Notes: a model not told the origin generated them from the letters alone. A stretch of 64,000 bases of DNA from Pontivivens ytuae (GCF_015679265.1 NZ_CP064942.1:1582001-1646000); one strand, 5' to 3'. Shown: positions 33,668 to 43,221, counted from the first letter of the stretch. Program-made: numbers and translations.

Positions 33668-34650
33668 AGCCGCGCCCTCACGAGCCAAACGAAGAACGGT
33701 GCACCGAGAAAGGCGGTGACAAGGCCTGTCGAGATCTCGATCGGCGCCAGCACCAGGCGCGCCGCGATATCGGCAATCAGCATGTAGAGCGCGCCGGCAA
33801 AGGCGCTCCACGGCACGATGCGGCGGTAGTCCTGACCGATGAACAGCCGGACGACATGCGGGATGACGAGCCCGACGAAGCCCATCGGCCCTGCCACGGC
33901 AACCGCCGCTGCGGTCAGGGCGACGACCGCGAAAAGGACCGCGACTTGCAGTTTGCCGACGTCCACGCCAAGGCCCGTTGCCGTCTCCTCCCCCATGGCG
34001 AGCGCCGTGACCTGGCGGGCGCAGAGAAGAGCGACCCCCAGTCCCGCAAGCGCCCATGGCAGGGCCCAGAGCGCGGTCTCGATCCGACGTCCTGCCAGCG
34101 TTCCGGTGAGCCAGACGCGAAGCTGCTCGAAGCTTTCCTCGTCGATCAGGTGCAGGACGGAAATCAGCGCGCCCAGAAACCCGGTCAGCGCCGCCCCCGA
34201 CAGCACCAGCGTGAGCGGTGTCGCGCCGCCCGGTGCGGCCGAGGCAACGCCCCACACCACCAAAGCGCCGCCAAGCGCACCAAGGGCCGCGAAAACCGGG
34301 ATCGAAGCCGCACCCCCCAATCCCAGGAAGCCATGAAACAAAACGACCGCGAAGGAGGCCCCGACCAGCAGGCCGAGCAGCCCCGGATCGGCCAGTGGAT
34401 TACGGGTGACGCCCTGCATCAACGCGCCGGCCACCGCGAGTGCTGCACCTACTCCGATCGCAACCAGCGCGCGCGGCATCCGCAGGTCGCGAACGACCAC
34501 ATGATCGAAGGTCCCCGCATCATAGGCGACCAATGCGTCCAACACTGTGCCGAGCGGGATGGTCTTCGCGCCCACTGCGATGTGCCAGCCAAAGGCGAAG
34601 GCCAGCGCCGCAAGTGCAGCGATCCAGGGAAGGGTGCGAACGGCAATCAT
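33664..34650 (-). CDS. FecCD-family ABC permease, first subunit
   Basis: This 328-aa permease has LRMPRALVAIGVGAALAVAGALMQ, RNPLADPGLLGLLVGASFAV, GPMGFVGLVIPHVVRLFIG and ISTGLVTAFLGAPFFVWLV. ATGA overlaps the ATPase stop, so ATPase, two permeases and the reductase are tightly coupled. Confidence 0.92.
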   Translation of the reverse strand: MIAVRTLPWIAALAALAFAFGWHIAVGAKTIPLGTVLDALVAYDAGTFDHVVVRDLRMPRALVAIGVGAALAVAGALMQGVTRNPLADPGLLGLLVGASFAVVLFHGFLGLGGAASIPVFAALGALGGALVVWGVASAAPGGATPLTLVLSGAALTGFLGALISVLHLIDEESFEQLRVWLTGTLAGRRIETALWALPWALAGLGVALLCARQVTALAMGEETATGLGVDVGKLQVAVLFAVVALTAAAVAVAGPMGFVGLVIPHVVRLFIGQDYRRIVPWSAFAGALYMLIADIAARLVLAPIEISTGLVTAFLGAPFFVWLVRARL

Positions 34651-35498
34651 GTCGCAACCTTCGGAATGCAGACAGGCCGCCCGCTGCCGGGATCGGTGAG
34701 CACCGTCGCGTCGAGACCGAAAACCCTTCTGAGCGTAAGCTCGGTGAAGACGTCGGCAACGCCGCCCTCCACTTCGATCCGCCCGCCGCGCATCATGACA
34801 AGGCGGTCGGCGAACGCTGCGGCGACGTTCAACTCGTGCATGACGATGACGAGGGTTCGACCCTCGTGATGCGCGATACGGCGCAGAAGCGTCATCAGCT
34901 CGACCTGCACCTTGAGATCGAGGAATGTCGTCGGCTCGTCGAGAAGCAGAATAGGCGTCTCTTGCGCCAGGACCATCGCGATCCAGCAGCGCTGTCTCTG
35001 GCCGCCGGACAGGGACTCGATGGGCCGGTCGGCCATGTCGGAGACATCGGCCGCTGCCATGGCAGCATCCACGGCCCGCGCGTCGTCACGCGACCATTGC
35101 CGCAGAAGCGACTGGTGCGGGAACCGGCCTTGAGCCACCAGTTCACGCACGCGCAGTCCTTCAGGCGCGATCGGCCCCTGCGGCAGCAGGGCGAGACGCT
35201 GGGCGACAGCCCGTGTGGGCAGGGAATGGATATCATCTTCGCAAAGCGTCACACGGCCGATGGACGGCTTGAGAACCCGCGCCATCGTCTTCAGCACCGT
35301 GCTCTTGCCGCAGCCATTCGGCCCGACGATTGCCGTCAGCGCGCCGTTCGGGATCGCGAGCGAAATCTCGTGGATCACCGGGGTGCCGCCATATCCCGCC
35401 GACAGGTTCTCGACCCGCAAGTCCGCCTTGAGATCGACCACAGGCCCCGCAGGAGCCCGCGGCTTTGGCACAACGGCATTCTGTAGGCGGAGATCCAA
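34647..35498 (-). CDS. Fe-chelate ABC transporter ATPase (FepC/FhuC type)
   Basis: This 283-aa ATPase has Walker A GPNGCGKST (about residues 60-68), signature SLSGGQRQRCWIAMVL, Walker B PILLLDEPTTFLD and MHELNVAAAFAD after the H-loop. QRCWIAMVLAQ is the wording typical of siderophore ATPases. The listed start is TTG 35498 with GAGG 9 nt upstream. Internal GTG codons could shorten the N-terminal tail (about 25 residues), which is not needed for the fold. Confidence 0.88.
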   Translation of the reverse strand: MDLRLQNAVVPKPRAPAGPVVDLKADLRVENLSAGYGGTPVIHEISLAIPNGALTAIVGPNGCGKSTVLKTMARVLKPSIGRVTLCEDDIHSLPTRAVAQRLALLPQGPIAPEGLRVRELVAQGRFPHQSLLRQWSRDDARAVDAAMAAADVSDMADRPIESLSGGQRQRCWIAMVLAQETPILLLDEPTTFLDLKVQVELMTLLRRIAHHEGRTLVIVMHELNVAAAFADRLVMMRGGRIEVEGGVADVFTELTLRRVFGLDATVLTDPGSGRPVCIPKVAT

Positions 35499-35564
35499 CG
35501 GCGCGCCCTCAAGCCTTGCTTGTTGCGGCTGGCGTTCGGCTTGCCGTTCTGCAGTGCACTATAT

Positions 35565-35577
35565 CTGAGTATATCAG
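35565..35577. promoter_or_regulatory. Palindrome upstream of the ATPase gene (CTGA-N5-TCAG)
   Basis: CTGA-GTATA-TCAG is a perfect inverted repeat 67-79 nt before the ATPase start, in an AT-rich island of the 165-nt gap. It resembles the iron box in its half-sites but has N5 rather than N9 spacing. It may be an internal operator or promoter element of the operon. Confidence 0.35.
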
Positions 35578-35663
35578 TCGGATAAAGGCCCGGTTTTCAA
35601 TCCACCTTGCTCGCCGATGGCCGCATGGAACACGAGACGAGGTGGTTGCAGAACTCCTCTCAC

Positions 35664-36668
35664 CTAACGGGGTTGCCGCTGATCCGTCCCAACCACGTGA
35701 GCGCGCGCTGGAGCAGGACGCTGACTGTGTGCTGCGGATACCGCGAGCGATCCAAGGATCATCAGGGCGCCGAACCCGGTGCTCCATGTGATGATCGAGA
35801 CGAATGGGAGCCACCCCGCTTCGGCTGCGACGGCTTCAAAGAGCATGCTGGTCAACGGCAAGGCTGCCATCCCGGCGAGGTAGTTCGTCGTCTTCACTCG
35901 GTGGATGGCCATGAGCGCGAGAAACATCGACGGCCCGCGCAAGAGTGTGCCGACCAGGATCGCGGCTACCCACAACGCCGGATCCAGCAGAACTGTTGGA
36001 TCAGCGATCCAGGCCAGATCGTTCGGCAGCAGCCATGTCAGGCCCGGGAAGGCCTGGGATAGCATTCCCAACGCGAACACGGCGGCCAGCATCGCCCCTG
36101 CGCTTGCGAGAAGCATGGCTCCCGTAAGCGCCGCGCGCTGCCGCCGATCGTCGGTTTGGTTTTGGGGATGAAGCTCCGCAATCAGCGTCGAGAGCACCAC
36201 GCACAGTTCCGAAAGCAACATCAGGATGAGAGCCGGATTACGGAACCCGCCCTCCAACGAGGCGGCCAGCAGCAGGAGACCCGCGAGGATGATGAGATGT
36301 CCAGGCAACTCCGCTCTCCGCGGCGTTCGCGACATCACCAGCCAGACGACGAGCACGCTGGTGGGAACCGAGACGATGGCGAGGAACGCCGCATTCGCAG
36401 TCGTGGTGTGGAGCAGCGCCGCCGTAAAAAAGGCCGCCGTTGCAACACGGAGGAAGCCGTAGAGCCATGTGATGGGTTCGCCCAAGGTGCGCCAGACCCC
36501 ACGCGTCCGACCCGAGGCCAGCATCAGGAACAGTCCACCCGCCATCATCTGGATGAAGGTGAAGAGCCAGGGATCGAGCGCGAGATTGACCAGGATGATC
36601 CGACTGACGACAAGCAGGATTGACCAGCTTACCAGCGCGGCTCCAACGACCAGTATGGCACCGGGCAT
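35664..36668 (-). CDS. DMT/EamA-like transporter
   Basis: This 334-aa inner-membrane protein has about ten helices in two halves. Markers are WLYGFLRVATAAFFTAALLHTTTANAAFLAIVSVPTSVLVVWLVM in the first half and GPSMFLALMAIHRVKTTNYLAGMAALPLTSMLFEAVAAEAG in the second. It lies between the iron-box promoter and the transporter genes on the same strand (95 nt and 165 nt gaps), so it may be iron-regulated and export a chelator or intermediate. The substrate is unknown. Confidence 0.75.
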   Translation of the reverse strand: MPGAILVVGAALVSWSILLVVSRIILVNLALDPWLFTFIQMMAGGLFLMLASGRTRGVWRTLGEPITWLYGFLRVATAAFFTAALLHTTTANAAFLAIVSVPTSVLVVWLVMSRTPRRAELPGHLIILAGLLLLAASLEGGFRNPALILMLLSELCVVLSTLIAELHPQNQTDDRRQRAALTGAMLLASAGAMLAAVFALGMLSQAFPGLTWLLPNDLAWIADPTVLLDPALWVAAILVGTLLRGPSMFLALMAIHRVKTTNYLAGMAALPLTSMLFEAVAAEAGWLPFVSIITWSTGFGALMILGSLAVSAAHSQRPAPARAHVVGTDQRQPR

Positions 36669-36762
36669 CGCGGGGTCTCTCAGGCTTTGAGCGCTGCGCG
36701 ACAGACAGCGGGTCGGGCCGGCTTTCTCGAACCATCCGCCTTCATGGAGTGTGCGGCATGGC

Positions 36763-37179
36763 TCACAACCCGGCAGCGGAGCCGAAAGGTGGTTCCATCG
36801 CCATCCGTCCTGCGCAGACGGAGTGATCCTCGAACCCGCTTCCCAAACGGCAGGCCCCGATGACGAAGTCGTAGCGGGTCACCTCATCGCAGGGGGCATT
36901 CGGTGTCTCGAAGGTCGCGCTCACTGCGCCACCGGGCGGCACGTTCATAAAGGAACTGCCCTTGCTGCGCCCCACCTGCTCGTCCTCCACGAAAGACAGA
37001 AAGAAGCCGTTCACCTCGGTCAGGGGCGCGTCGGTCTCATTGGTCAGCGTCACCGTGATCGTGCAGTAGTATTCCCGCAGGCCCGTGTCCGTCAGGGTGA
37101 GCCGGTAGTCGGCCGCTGCGGTGGTGCCCGAGCCAAGGCCCAAGGCAAGCACTGCAGTCCGGATCAGCGTGTTCCGCAT
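36763..37179 (-). CDS. Small secreted protein with four cysteines
   Basis: This 138-aa protein has a signal peptide (MRNTLIRTAVLALGLGSGTTAAA) and a predicted beta-rich domain. Four Cys occur in the mature part (EYYC, NAPC, IGAC, HSVC), probably two disulfides. TITVTLTNETDAPLTEVNGFFLSF suggests an Ig-like sandwich. ATG 37179 has GGAG upstream. It is the first good gene after the copy-B iron box, with a 250-nt leader. It may be a periplasmic accessory of the transporter. I do not recognise the family. Confidence 0.65.
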   Translation of the reverse strand: MRNTLIRTAVLALGLGSGTTAAADYRLTLTDTGLREYYCTITVTLTNETDAPLTEVNGFFLSFVEDEQVGRSKGSSFMNVPPGGAVSATFETPNAPCDEVTRYDFVIGACRLGSGFEDHSVCAGRMAMEPPFGSAAGL

Positions 37180-37637
37180 AGGGGTCTCCACTCGTCTTGA
37201 AGTTCTGTTTTCGGGGGCACCCGCCGGCTCAGCAGGATGGGCCGTCTGCATGGCTCTCGCATCCACAGCGGCGCGGAGCCCGTTGCAGAGAGGCAGTCCT
37301 CCCGCCGAGGCAGCGAGGGGTAGGGTTGGCATGAAGCGAAAGCCCGGGCTGTCCGTCGACGGCATGCATGATCTCCATCGGAGAGGGTGCAAACATGCCT
37401 TGGACTAGCCTGGGTCCCTCTAATCTGACAAATTCAGTCAAATAAGCAAGCCCGGCAGGTCTCATACTCCTGTTAACCGGCCACTGTCTGTTCCCAGACC
37501 GGGCCATCGGGCGTGATCCATCCTCATCATATCCCGATAGATTTTATCGACAATAACGCTGTGATGATGTAGCAGCCCTTCGGACCCAGCCCCAATGCCA
37601 GGCGATCTCGAAACGACTCTTTTGGGGGAGCTCGCCA
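37180..37637. other. Divergent promoter region between secreted Cys protein and RTX gene
   Basis: The region holds the copy-B iron-box promoter (37380-37449) and, nearer the RTX gene, a CGATA-GATTT-TATCG palindrome at 37535-37549 in an AT-rich stretch. A minus-strand frame ending at 37229 starts right after GGAG (about 37369) and would give a short Cys-containing peptide. It is open but unconvincing, and could be a leader. Confidence 0.5.
37380..37449 (-). promoter_or_regulatory. Iron-box promoter block, copy B (TGA-N9-TCA at 37426-37440)
   Basis: TGACAAATTCAGTCA (37426-37440) is a TGA-N9-TCA box inside a 70-nt block matching 7518-7586, including identical TGCAAAC, AGCCTGGGT and AGTCAAATAAGCAA. 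It points leftward to the secreted Cys protein and probably the whole 37.2-26.7 kb unit. Plausible promoter hexamers, TTGCTT and GATTAG on the minus strand, bracket the box. Confidence 0.65.
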
Positions 37638-40600
37638 ATGGCGAATGACGTGGGCCGCGTGCCGAGTGGAATTCTGATCGGCGACCAGCGCAGGGATCAG
37701 ATCCTGCTGGTTCAGGACATCGACGGTGATGGAGCCGGAGCGGGAGGTGGTGAGACCACCGTCTTCTTCGATGGTGAGAATGCCTCAGGGCTCGAAAGCC
37801 CGACGACCAACGTCTTTACCCTCCATCAGAGCAGTGACAAGTCGGTCTATTTCGGAGACGGCGGCAGTGACGCCGTCTACCGCCTGCGCGATCTGAACGG
37901 AGATGGAGATGCGCAGGACGCGGATGAGGCCATGGTTTGGCTCTCTGCGGCCAATGCAGCGGGACTTTCGACGGTGACGCCGAATGGCGTGCACGAGGGC
38001 GCTGATGGGGCGATCTACGTCGCGAATGCCGGCACAGCCTCCGCCCCGCAGGACGCCATCTATCGCACCGTCGATCTCAACGGCGACGGCGATGCCAATG
38101 ACATGGACGAGGCGACGGTCTGGCTCGACGTCCAGACGGTCGTCGACACGGCTGTTCCCTTCGATCTCAGCTTCGATGGAGATGTCGCGTATCTCAGCGA
38201 TCTCGCAGGCACTGCGACGGACGTGATCTACCGGATCGAGGACGTGGATGGTGATGGCGCGATCCAGGAGGACGAGGTCGCGGCCTATGTCACCGACGAC
38301 ATGAGCTTCGGCGCGCCGGTCGACATCGCGAACGCTGTCGGCGTGGACGGTGCGCTTTACACGCTGACCTGGTTTCCGGATGCGGGCGACATCGTGCGGC
38401 TCTATCGCCTCGCCGATCTCGACGGTTCGGGCCAGATCGACGACGCAGCGGAAGCGGTGGAGGTTTGGAACGGCGATGCAATGCCGGACGGCTTCGCCAT
38501 CGATATCGGTTTCTCGGTTACCGCCGACGAAGATGACCGCCTGGCGCTGACTGCGAACACCTTCGCGGGCGACGGCAACGTCGTGGAGCTGACCGACCTG
38601 AACGGAGACGGGGACTATCTGGATGCGGGCGAGACGGCTGTCTTCGCCTCCAGCAGCTTCGACGGTCAGCTCGATCGCCCCCGCGCGGTGGAGTTCTATG
38701 AGGGCGCGTCCAGTCCCGCGGCGACAACCGTGGGTGGGGGTAACCACTTCTCCGTCTTCCTCGACCGGGCGACGAACACGCTCTACACGAGCGGGGAGAA
38801 TGTCGTCGGCCAGCTCGGCATCGGCGCCACCGGTTTCGACGTGAAGACAACGGTGGAGGTCGACCTGCCCGAGGCGTTCGATGCCAAGATCGTTTCGGTC
38901 TCCGCCGGTCTGCTCCACACCACGTTTCTCACGGATGACGGCGACGTCTACGCCTTCGGCTTCAACAACAACGGGGCCTTGGGTCTCGGCGATGAGGAGA
39001 CACGGACAGAGGCGGTGCTCGTCGAGGCGCTGGACGATGTCGATGTGGTCGGCATCGTGAACGGGAATGGCACGTCCTACGCCATCGCCGCCGACGGCAC
39101 GCTCTATGCCTGGGGCTCGAATTCGAACGGGCAACTCGGGCTCGGAGATCGGGAGGAGCGCCTCACACCGACCGTCGTTGAGGCCCTGTCGGAAGAGACC
39201 GTGGTCGATGTCTCGGCAGGCACTTCGCACACGCTCGTTCTGACCGCAGATGGCCAAATCTATGCCTTCGGGAGCAACCGGGACGGCCAGCTCGGCGCGC
39301 CGGAGGGGCTGGATGCCGACGGCACGCCGCTTCGTCGGGTCGAGAGCCCGATCTTGGTCGAAGGACTGCCGGACAACGTGGTCTCGGTTACCGCGGATAC
39401 CCTGACTTCATTCGCCGTAACCGCGGACGGGCGTCTTTTCGGCTGGGGCGAGTCCCGGACGGGCCAGCTTCTACAGGGCACTGATAACGGTGACGGCACC
39501 TTCACCGCGGACCCGGCGGACGTGCTGTCGCCTGTCGAGCTGACCGGTATTCCGGGCCATGTCGTCGATGTGAAGGCCGGCGCGCGCTGGGTGATGGCCC
39601 TGACGGCTGACGGTGACGTTTACGGCTGGGGGCCGAATGATGTGGGGCCGACCGGTGGTCTCGACGGTGACCCGGCGGCGGAAAGCGATGCGATCTTTTT
39701 CCCGACGCTGATCGCGGAGCTCGACGATGTGAACGTCGTGGAGCTTCAGACCGGCCCGAACTCCATCATCGCCGTAAGCGACACGGGCGAGGTCTTCACG
39801 TGGGGCTCCAATCCGGACGGGCGGCTCGGCTTCGCCACCGATGGATCGGTCTACACTCCGCAGCAGGTCGAGCTCGGCGGGCCGGCAGACCCGTTCCTCG
39901 TTTCCGCAACGCCCGGTGACAACGATCGCGATGTGTCAAACGATGCTCGACTGAAGCTGGAGTTCACGGAAGACGTCTTCGCGGGCACCGGTATGCTTAC
40001 CCTCGTGAACCGGGATACCGGACAGCGGACCGAGATCGATATGACCGACGAGCGTCTCGTCACCTTCGATGGCTCCACAGTCAGTGTGACGCCGCCGGAG
40101 CACCTGGACGCCGATGCACGCTACGCGGTGGAGATCGATGAAGGTGCGTTCGTCGATGCCGATGGAAACGCCTATGCGGGCATCGCCGAGGGCGACGTTT
40201 CGACCTTCAACTTCTCGACCTCCGAGATCGAGGCTACGTCCCCCGATGATCTCAGAGGCGGCTTCGGCGACGACCTGATCCGGGGCGGAGCGGAGGATGA
40301 TCACATCAGCGGCCGCTTCGGTGACGACATCCTGTCGGGTGGCGAGGGCGACGACCGCATCTTCGCGGGCTGGGGCGACGACTTCGTGCTCGGAGGCGAC
40401 GGAAACGACCGACTGTCCGGCAGCCTGGGCGATGACGATCTGCGCGGAGGACGCGGCGATGACGAGCTGAAAGGAGGCTGGGGCGAGGATACCCTCTCTG
40501 GTGGTGCAGGCGATGACGATCTGCGGGGCGGCTTGGGAGCGGATGCCTTTGTCTTCGATGGCGGTCACGACACGATCCACGATTTCGATACCGGGTTTGA

Positions 40601-40793
40601 GTTCTGGTTCTTCTCGCGCCCGTCCGAGACCGTCATCGTCGACATCGACGGCCTCGACAGCTTCGAGGCGCTGATGGACACGGCATCGCAAGCGGGCCGC
40701 GACGTTATCTTCGACGTGAGCGAAGAGGACAGCCTGACACTCCGCGATGTCCGACTCGCTCACCTCGACGCAGATGCGTTCGACTTCGTTTGA
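37638..40793 (+). CDS. Secreted RCC1 / Ig-like / RTX calcium-binding protein
   Basis: This 1051-aa acidic protein has no N-terminal signal peptide and is probably a type I secretion substrate. Residues 1-355 contain repeated calcium-type loops (DLNGDGDAQDADE, DLNGDGDANDMDE, DLDGSGQIDDAAE). Residues about 365-745 form RCC1-like repeats (YAWGSNSNGQLGLGD and five or so relatives), a beta-propeller. Residues about 748-858 are an Ig-like (Big_5/SwmA) domain. Residues about 873-970 are RTX nonapeptides of the GGxGDD type, and the rest is a T1SS-like tail. GGGGGAG precedes the ATG. Role unknown: surface adhesion or ligand binding. No secretion genes are nearby. Confidence 0.85.
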   Translation: MANDVGRVPSGILIGDQRRDQILLVQDIDGDGAGAGGGETTVFFDGENASGLESPTTNVFTLHQSSDKSVYFGDGGSDAVYRLRDLNGDGDAQDADEAMVWLSAANAAGLSTVTPNGVHEGADGAIYVANAGTASAPQDAIYRTVDLNGDGDANDMDEATVWLDVQTVVDTAVPFDLSFDGDVAYLSDLAGTATDVIYRIEDVDGDGAIQEDEVAAYVTDDMSFGAPVDIANAVGVDGALYTLTWFPDAGDIVRLYRLADLDGSGQIDDAAEAVEVWNGDAMPDGFAIDIGFSVTADEDDRLALTANTFAGDGNVVELTDLNGDGDYLDAGETAVFASSSFDGQLDRPRAVEFYEGASSPAATTVGGGNHFSVFLDRATNTLYTSGENVVGQLGIGATGFDVKTTVEVDLPEAFDAKIVSVSAGLLHTTFLTDDGDVYAFGFNNNGALGLGDEETRTEAVLVEALDDVDVVGIVNGNGTSYAIAADGTLYAWGSNSNGQLGLGDREERLTPTVVEALSEETVVDVSAGTSHTLVLTADGQIYAFGSNRDGQLGAPEGLDADGTPLRRVESPILVEGLPDNVVSVTADTLTSFAVTADGRLFGWGESRTGQLLQGTDNGDGTFTADPADVLSPVELTGIPGHVVDVKAGARWVMALTADGDVYGWGPNDVGPTGGLDGDPAAESDAIFFPTLIAELDDVNVVELQTGPNSIIAVSDTGEVFTWGSNPDGRLGFATDGSVYTPQQVELGGPADPFLVSATPGDNDRDVSNDARLKLEFTEDVFAGTGMLTLVNRDTGQRTEIDMTDERLVTFDGSTVSVTPPEHLDADARYAVEIDEGAFVDADGNAYAGIAEGDVSTFNFSTSEIEATSPDDLRGGFGDDLIRGGAEDDHISGRFGDDILSGGEGDDRIFAGWGDDFVLGGDGNDRLSGSLGDDDLRGGRGDDELKGGWGEDTLSGGAGDDDLRGGLGADAFVFDGGHDTIHDFDTGFEFWFFSRPSETVIVDIDGLDSFEALMDTASQAGRDVIFDVSEEDSLTLRDVRLAHLDADAFDFV

Positions 40794-40801
40794 GCACTTG
40801 T

Positions 40802-40830
40802 GACCGGGTCTTGCTTCCCAAGGCCCGGTC
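40802..40830. terminator. Bidirectional terminator-like hairpin
   Basis: GACCGGG-t-CTTG (40802-40813) pairs with CAAG-g-CCCGGTC (40819-40830) around a 5-nt loop, a 12-pair stem with one T-G wobble. It lies 8 nt after the RTX stop and 17 nt before the convergent monooxygenase stop, in the right place to end both. There is no T-run. Confidence 0.6.
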
Positions 40831-40846
40831 GCTGGATCTGGACCAC

Positions 40847-41146
40847 TCAGATCTCGATTCTCCCACAGATGAAGTCGTGCTCCATCGGCTCGGCGAGGAG
40901 CACGTTACGCTTCGCGTGCATGTCCTTGTGAACCGCGTTCTGTTCGATCGCGACCCAGTCATCCCTCGATTCCCAGAAGGTGACATGCATGAACGTTCCG
41001 GGCGTCTTCTCCTCCTCGATGACGTTGGAGTGGGTGAGCCCTTTTGGCTTCACCGAGGTTTCGTAGCCTTTCATGAGGTCAATGAATGCGTTTCGGTTCT
41101 CCGGCGCGACAACGAACTTCCCAATGTGCATGAACTCTTCGGACAT
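40847..41146 (-). CDS. Antibiotic-biosynthesis-monooxygenase (ABM) family protein
   Basis: This 99-aa alpha/beta-barrel protein has HIGKFVVAPENRNAFIDLMKGYETS at the start and THVTFWESRDDW-like FMHVTFWESRDDWVAIEQN in the middle, typical of dimeric ABM enzymes including quinol and haem monooxygenases. ATG 41146 has AGGAAGAG upstream; the open extension to 41350 lacks domain content. No cofactor residues can be assigned. It is a single gene, convergent to the RTX gene. Confidence 0.75.
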   Translation of the reverse strand: MSEEFMHIGKFVVAPENRNAFIDLMKGYETSVKPKGLTHSNVIEEEKTPGTFMHVTFWESRDDWVAIEQNAVHKDMHAKRNVLLAEPMEHDFICGRIEI

Positions 41147-41371
41147 CACTCTTCCTTTCTGAACGGGTGGCGAGATGCTGGCACAGCCTGCTGCAGCCGG
41201 GTTGAGCGGCATCAATCCGTCGGCAAACGGGAATGCGACAAAGGCTTCTTGCGAAACGTTGTCCACCGAGACCGTGGGCATTAAGCTTCCGGCTGAGCAA
41301 GCACCTGCACTGCCAGCCGGAAACCGATCAGCCCCCCGCAAAGTCGACAAGGGCGGGAACAGGTGGCACCT

Positions 41372-42334
41372 ATGCTCGCTTCTCCATTCCCGAACTGGAA
41401 CGTGCTCGCTCTTGGTGTCGTTGCGAGCTTACACTGCCATATAGTTCAAGCCGATATCATCGAGATCCCGGGTCCGGGCGGTGCGCTTGCGGGCGAGCGC
41501 GTTCTCGTCGAGGGCGCCGCGCAGGTCGTCGTGATCGTCCCCGGCTCCGGGCCGATCGACCGCGATGGGAACGGAGCGCAGGTCGGGCTGCACTCCGACA
41601 CGTATCGACTGCTGGCAGAGGCTTTGGCCGATCAAGGCATCTCGTCGATCCGCATCGACAAGCGTGGGCTTTTTGGAAGTGCTGACGCCGTCACGGATCC
41701 AAACGACGTGACCATCGCTGAGTACGCGGACGACGTCCTTGCGTGGGTGGAGACAGCGCGCGAAATCGCGCCCTGCGTCTGGGTCGCTGGTCACTCTGAA
41801 GGCGGCCTCGTGGCCCTCACGGCCGCGGAGCGGGAGCCGGAGGCGATCTGCGGGCTGGTGCTTCTGGCGACGGCCGGACGGCCAATCGGGCAGCTCATGC
41901 TGGAGCAGATGCATGCCAACCCTGCAAACGCGGCCTTGATGCCGGATCTGGAAGCCATCATGGCGGATCTGCAGATTGGGCGCACGCGCCCGCTGGACCA
42001 AATCCCCGAGGCACTTCGCGCGCTGTTCTCGCCGAGCCTCCAGCGCTTCATGATCGATCTTTTCAGCCACGATCCGCTCGAGCTCGCGAGAACATGGAGC
42101 GGCCCGGCTCTCATCATCCAGGGACGCGCTGATCAGCAGGTCCGCCCCCTCGACGCAACCCTTCTGAACGGCGCCATGCCGCAGGCCGATCTCCAACTGA
42201 TCGAGGGCATGACGCACATGCTGAAACCTCACGTGCCGGGCGCGCCGCTCGCGACCTATACCGACCCCTCAATCCCTCTTCACCCCGCCATCGGTGCGCT
42301 CATGGGCGTCACACTCAAGGGAGCGTTGGATTGA
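41372..42334 (+). CDS. Secreted alpha/beta-hydrolase
   Basis: This 320-aa protein has a probable signal peptide (hydrophobic VLALGVVASLHCHIVQA) and then an alpha/beta-hydrolase core. VVIVPGSGPIDRDGNG holds the oxyanion loop, GHSEGG (about residue 143) holds the nucleophile Ser, LIIQGRADQQV the acid Asp, and GMTHML the catalytic His. It resembles the S9/YhhW-like secreted esterases. ATG 41372 is preferred to GTG 41363. The substrate is unknown; siderophore esterases share this fold, but nothing in the sequence shows that. Confidence 0.8.
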   Translation: MLASPFPNWNVLALGVVASLHCHIVQADIIEIPGPGGALAGERVLVEGAAQVVVIVPGSGPIDRDGNGAQVGLHSDTYRLLAEALADQGISSIRIDKRGLFGSADAVTDPNDVTIAEYADDVLAWVETAREIAPCVWVAGHSEGGLVALTAAEREPEAICGLVLLATAGRPIGQLMLEQMHANPANAALMPDLEAIMADLQIGRTRPLDQIPEALRALFSPSLQRFMIDLFSHDPLELARTWSGPALIIQGRADQQVRPLDATLLNGAMPQADLQLIEGMTHMLKPHVPGAPLATYTDPSIPLHPAIGALMGVTLKGALD

Positions 42335-42560
42335 GCGGAGGTCCGGCAAGACGGTTCGCTCCACATATCCCAGCGCCTGATTTACGCAGCATGTGAAAAG
42401 CATTACCCTACGCTTGGCTTCGATGTAGCCAGCCGCTTGCGCCCACCGGGTTTGGTGAATGCATCGCCTGTTCCTCACGATCCTTCGGCTTTTCGGCGAA
42501 CGGGTCGGTAATGCAAGCACCGATCATCTCCGTTCGCACTGAAAGCAAAGGATCATATCC

Positions 42561-43112
42561 ATGCGGACGTATCTTGATGCGAAGGCGATGGCCAAATCGC
42601 TACGTACATCCATGGCTGAGCGGCAAATCGACCTGACCCACAGCGAATGCCTCGAACTGGTGTCCCGGCAATTCGGGCTGAACGACTGGAACGTTCTCTC
42701 TGCAAAAATTGATGTCGCCCAAGCCGCACGGCCGGCGGTCGATCTGAAGGTGCCGATCCCCATCCTGCGCATCTTTTCGCCGGCCAAGGCCACCGAGTTC
42801 TACGTTGATTTCCTGGGTTTCGGCGTCGATTGGGAGCACCGTTTTTCAAAGAATGCGCCGCTCTACATGCAGATTTCCCGGGGGCAGACGGTGCTGCATC
42901 TCAGCGAGCATCACGGCGATGCCTCCCCTGGTGGAACAGTCTTCGTATGGATGGAAGGGATCGAGGCCTATCACGCTGAGCTGATCTCGAAGAACTACGC
43001 CTACAATCGCCCTGGGATCGAGGATGCACCTTGGAACGCGCGCGTCATGCACGCGCTCGATCCGTTCGGAAACAGGTTGCGTTTCAGTGAGCTCAAACAG
43101 AGCGGACACTAG
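42561..43112 (+). CDS. Glyoxalase superfamily protein with N-terminal helical domain
   Basis: This 183-aa protein has a short helical N-terminus (KAMAKSLRTSMAERQIDLTHSECLELVSRQFGLNDWNVLSAKI) followed by a VOC/bleomycin-resistance-like domain from residue about 62 (VPILRIFSPAKATEFYVDFLGFGVDWEHRF, then FGNRLRFSE). This two-part layout is recurrent in the 'glyoxalase superfamily protein' group. It may bind a toxic small molecule or a metal. It stands alone; the 226 nt before it hold nothing recognisable. Confidence 0.78.
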   Translation: MRTYLDAKAMAKSLRTSMAERQIDLTHSECLELVSRQFGLNDWNVLSAKIDVAQAARPAVDLKVPIPILRIFSPAKATEFYVDFLGFGVDWEHRFSKNAPLYMQISRGQTVLHLSEHHGDASPGGTVFVWMEGIEAYHAELISKNYAYNRPGIEDAPWNARVMHALDPFGNRLRFSELKQSGH

Positions 43113-43221
43113 TCTGAGCTACGCACCATCTGCCGGGCCGGTTGGAGGATGCCCGCCAGCCCGGCGTTGATATCCTGCGAGGAGGTCGATGATGCGAAAC
43201 CCTCTGCGGAGATTACACGGG

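Noticed and set aside
35565..35577. Third iron box
   Set aside because: CTGA-N5-TCAG has the wrong spacing for TGA-N9-TCA and lacks the conserved flanks, so it is listed only as a palindrome.
37785..39257. 490-aa minus-strand frame inside the RTX gene
   Set aside because: It is an antisense shadow of a GC-rich gene with clear domains on the plus strand.
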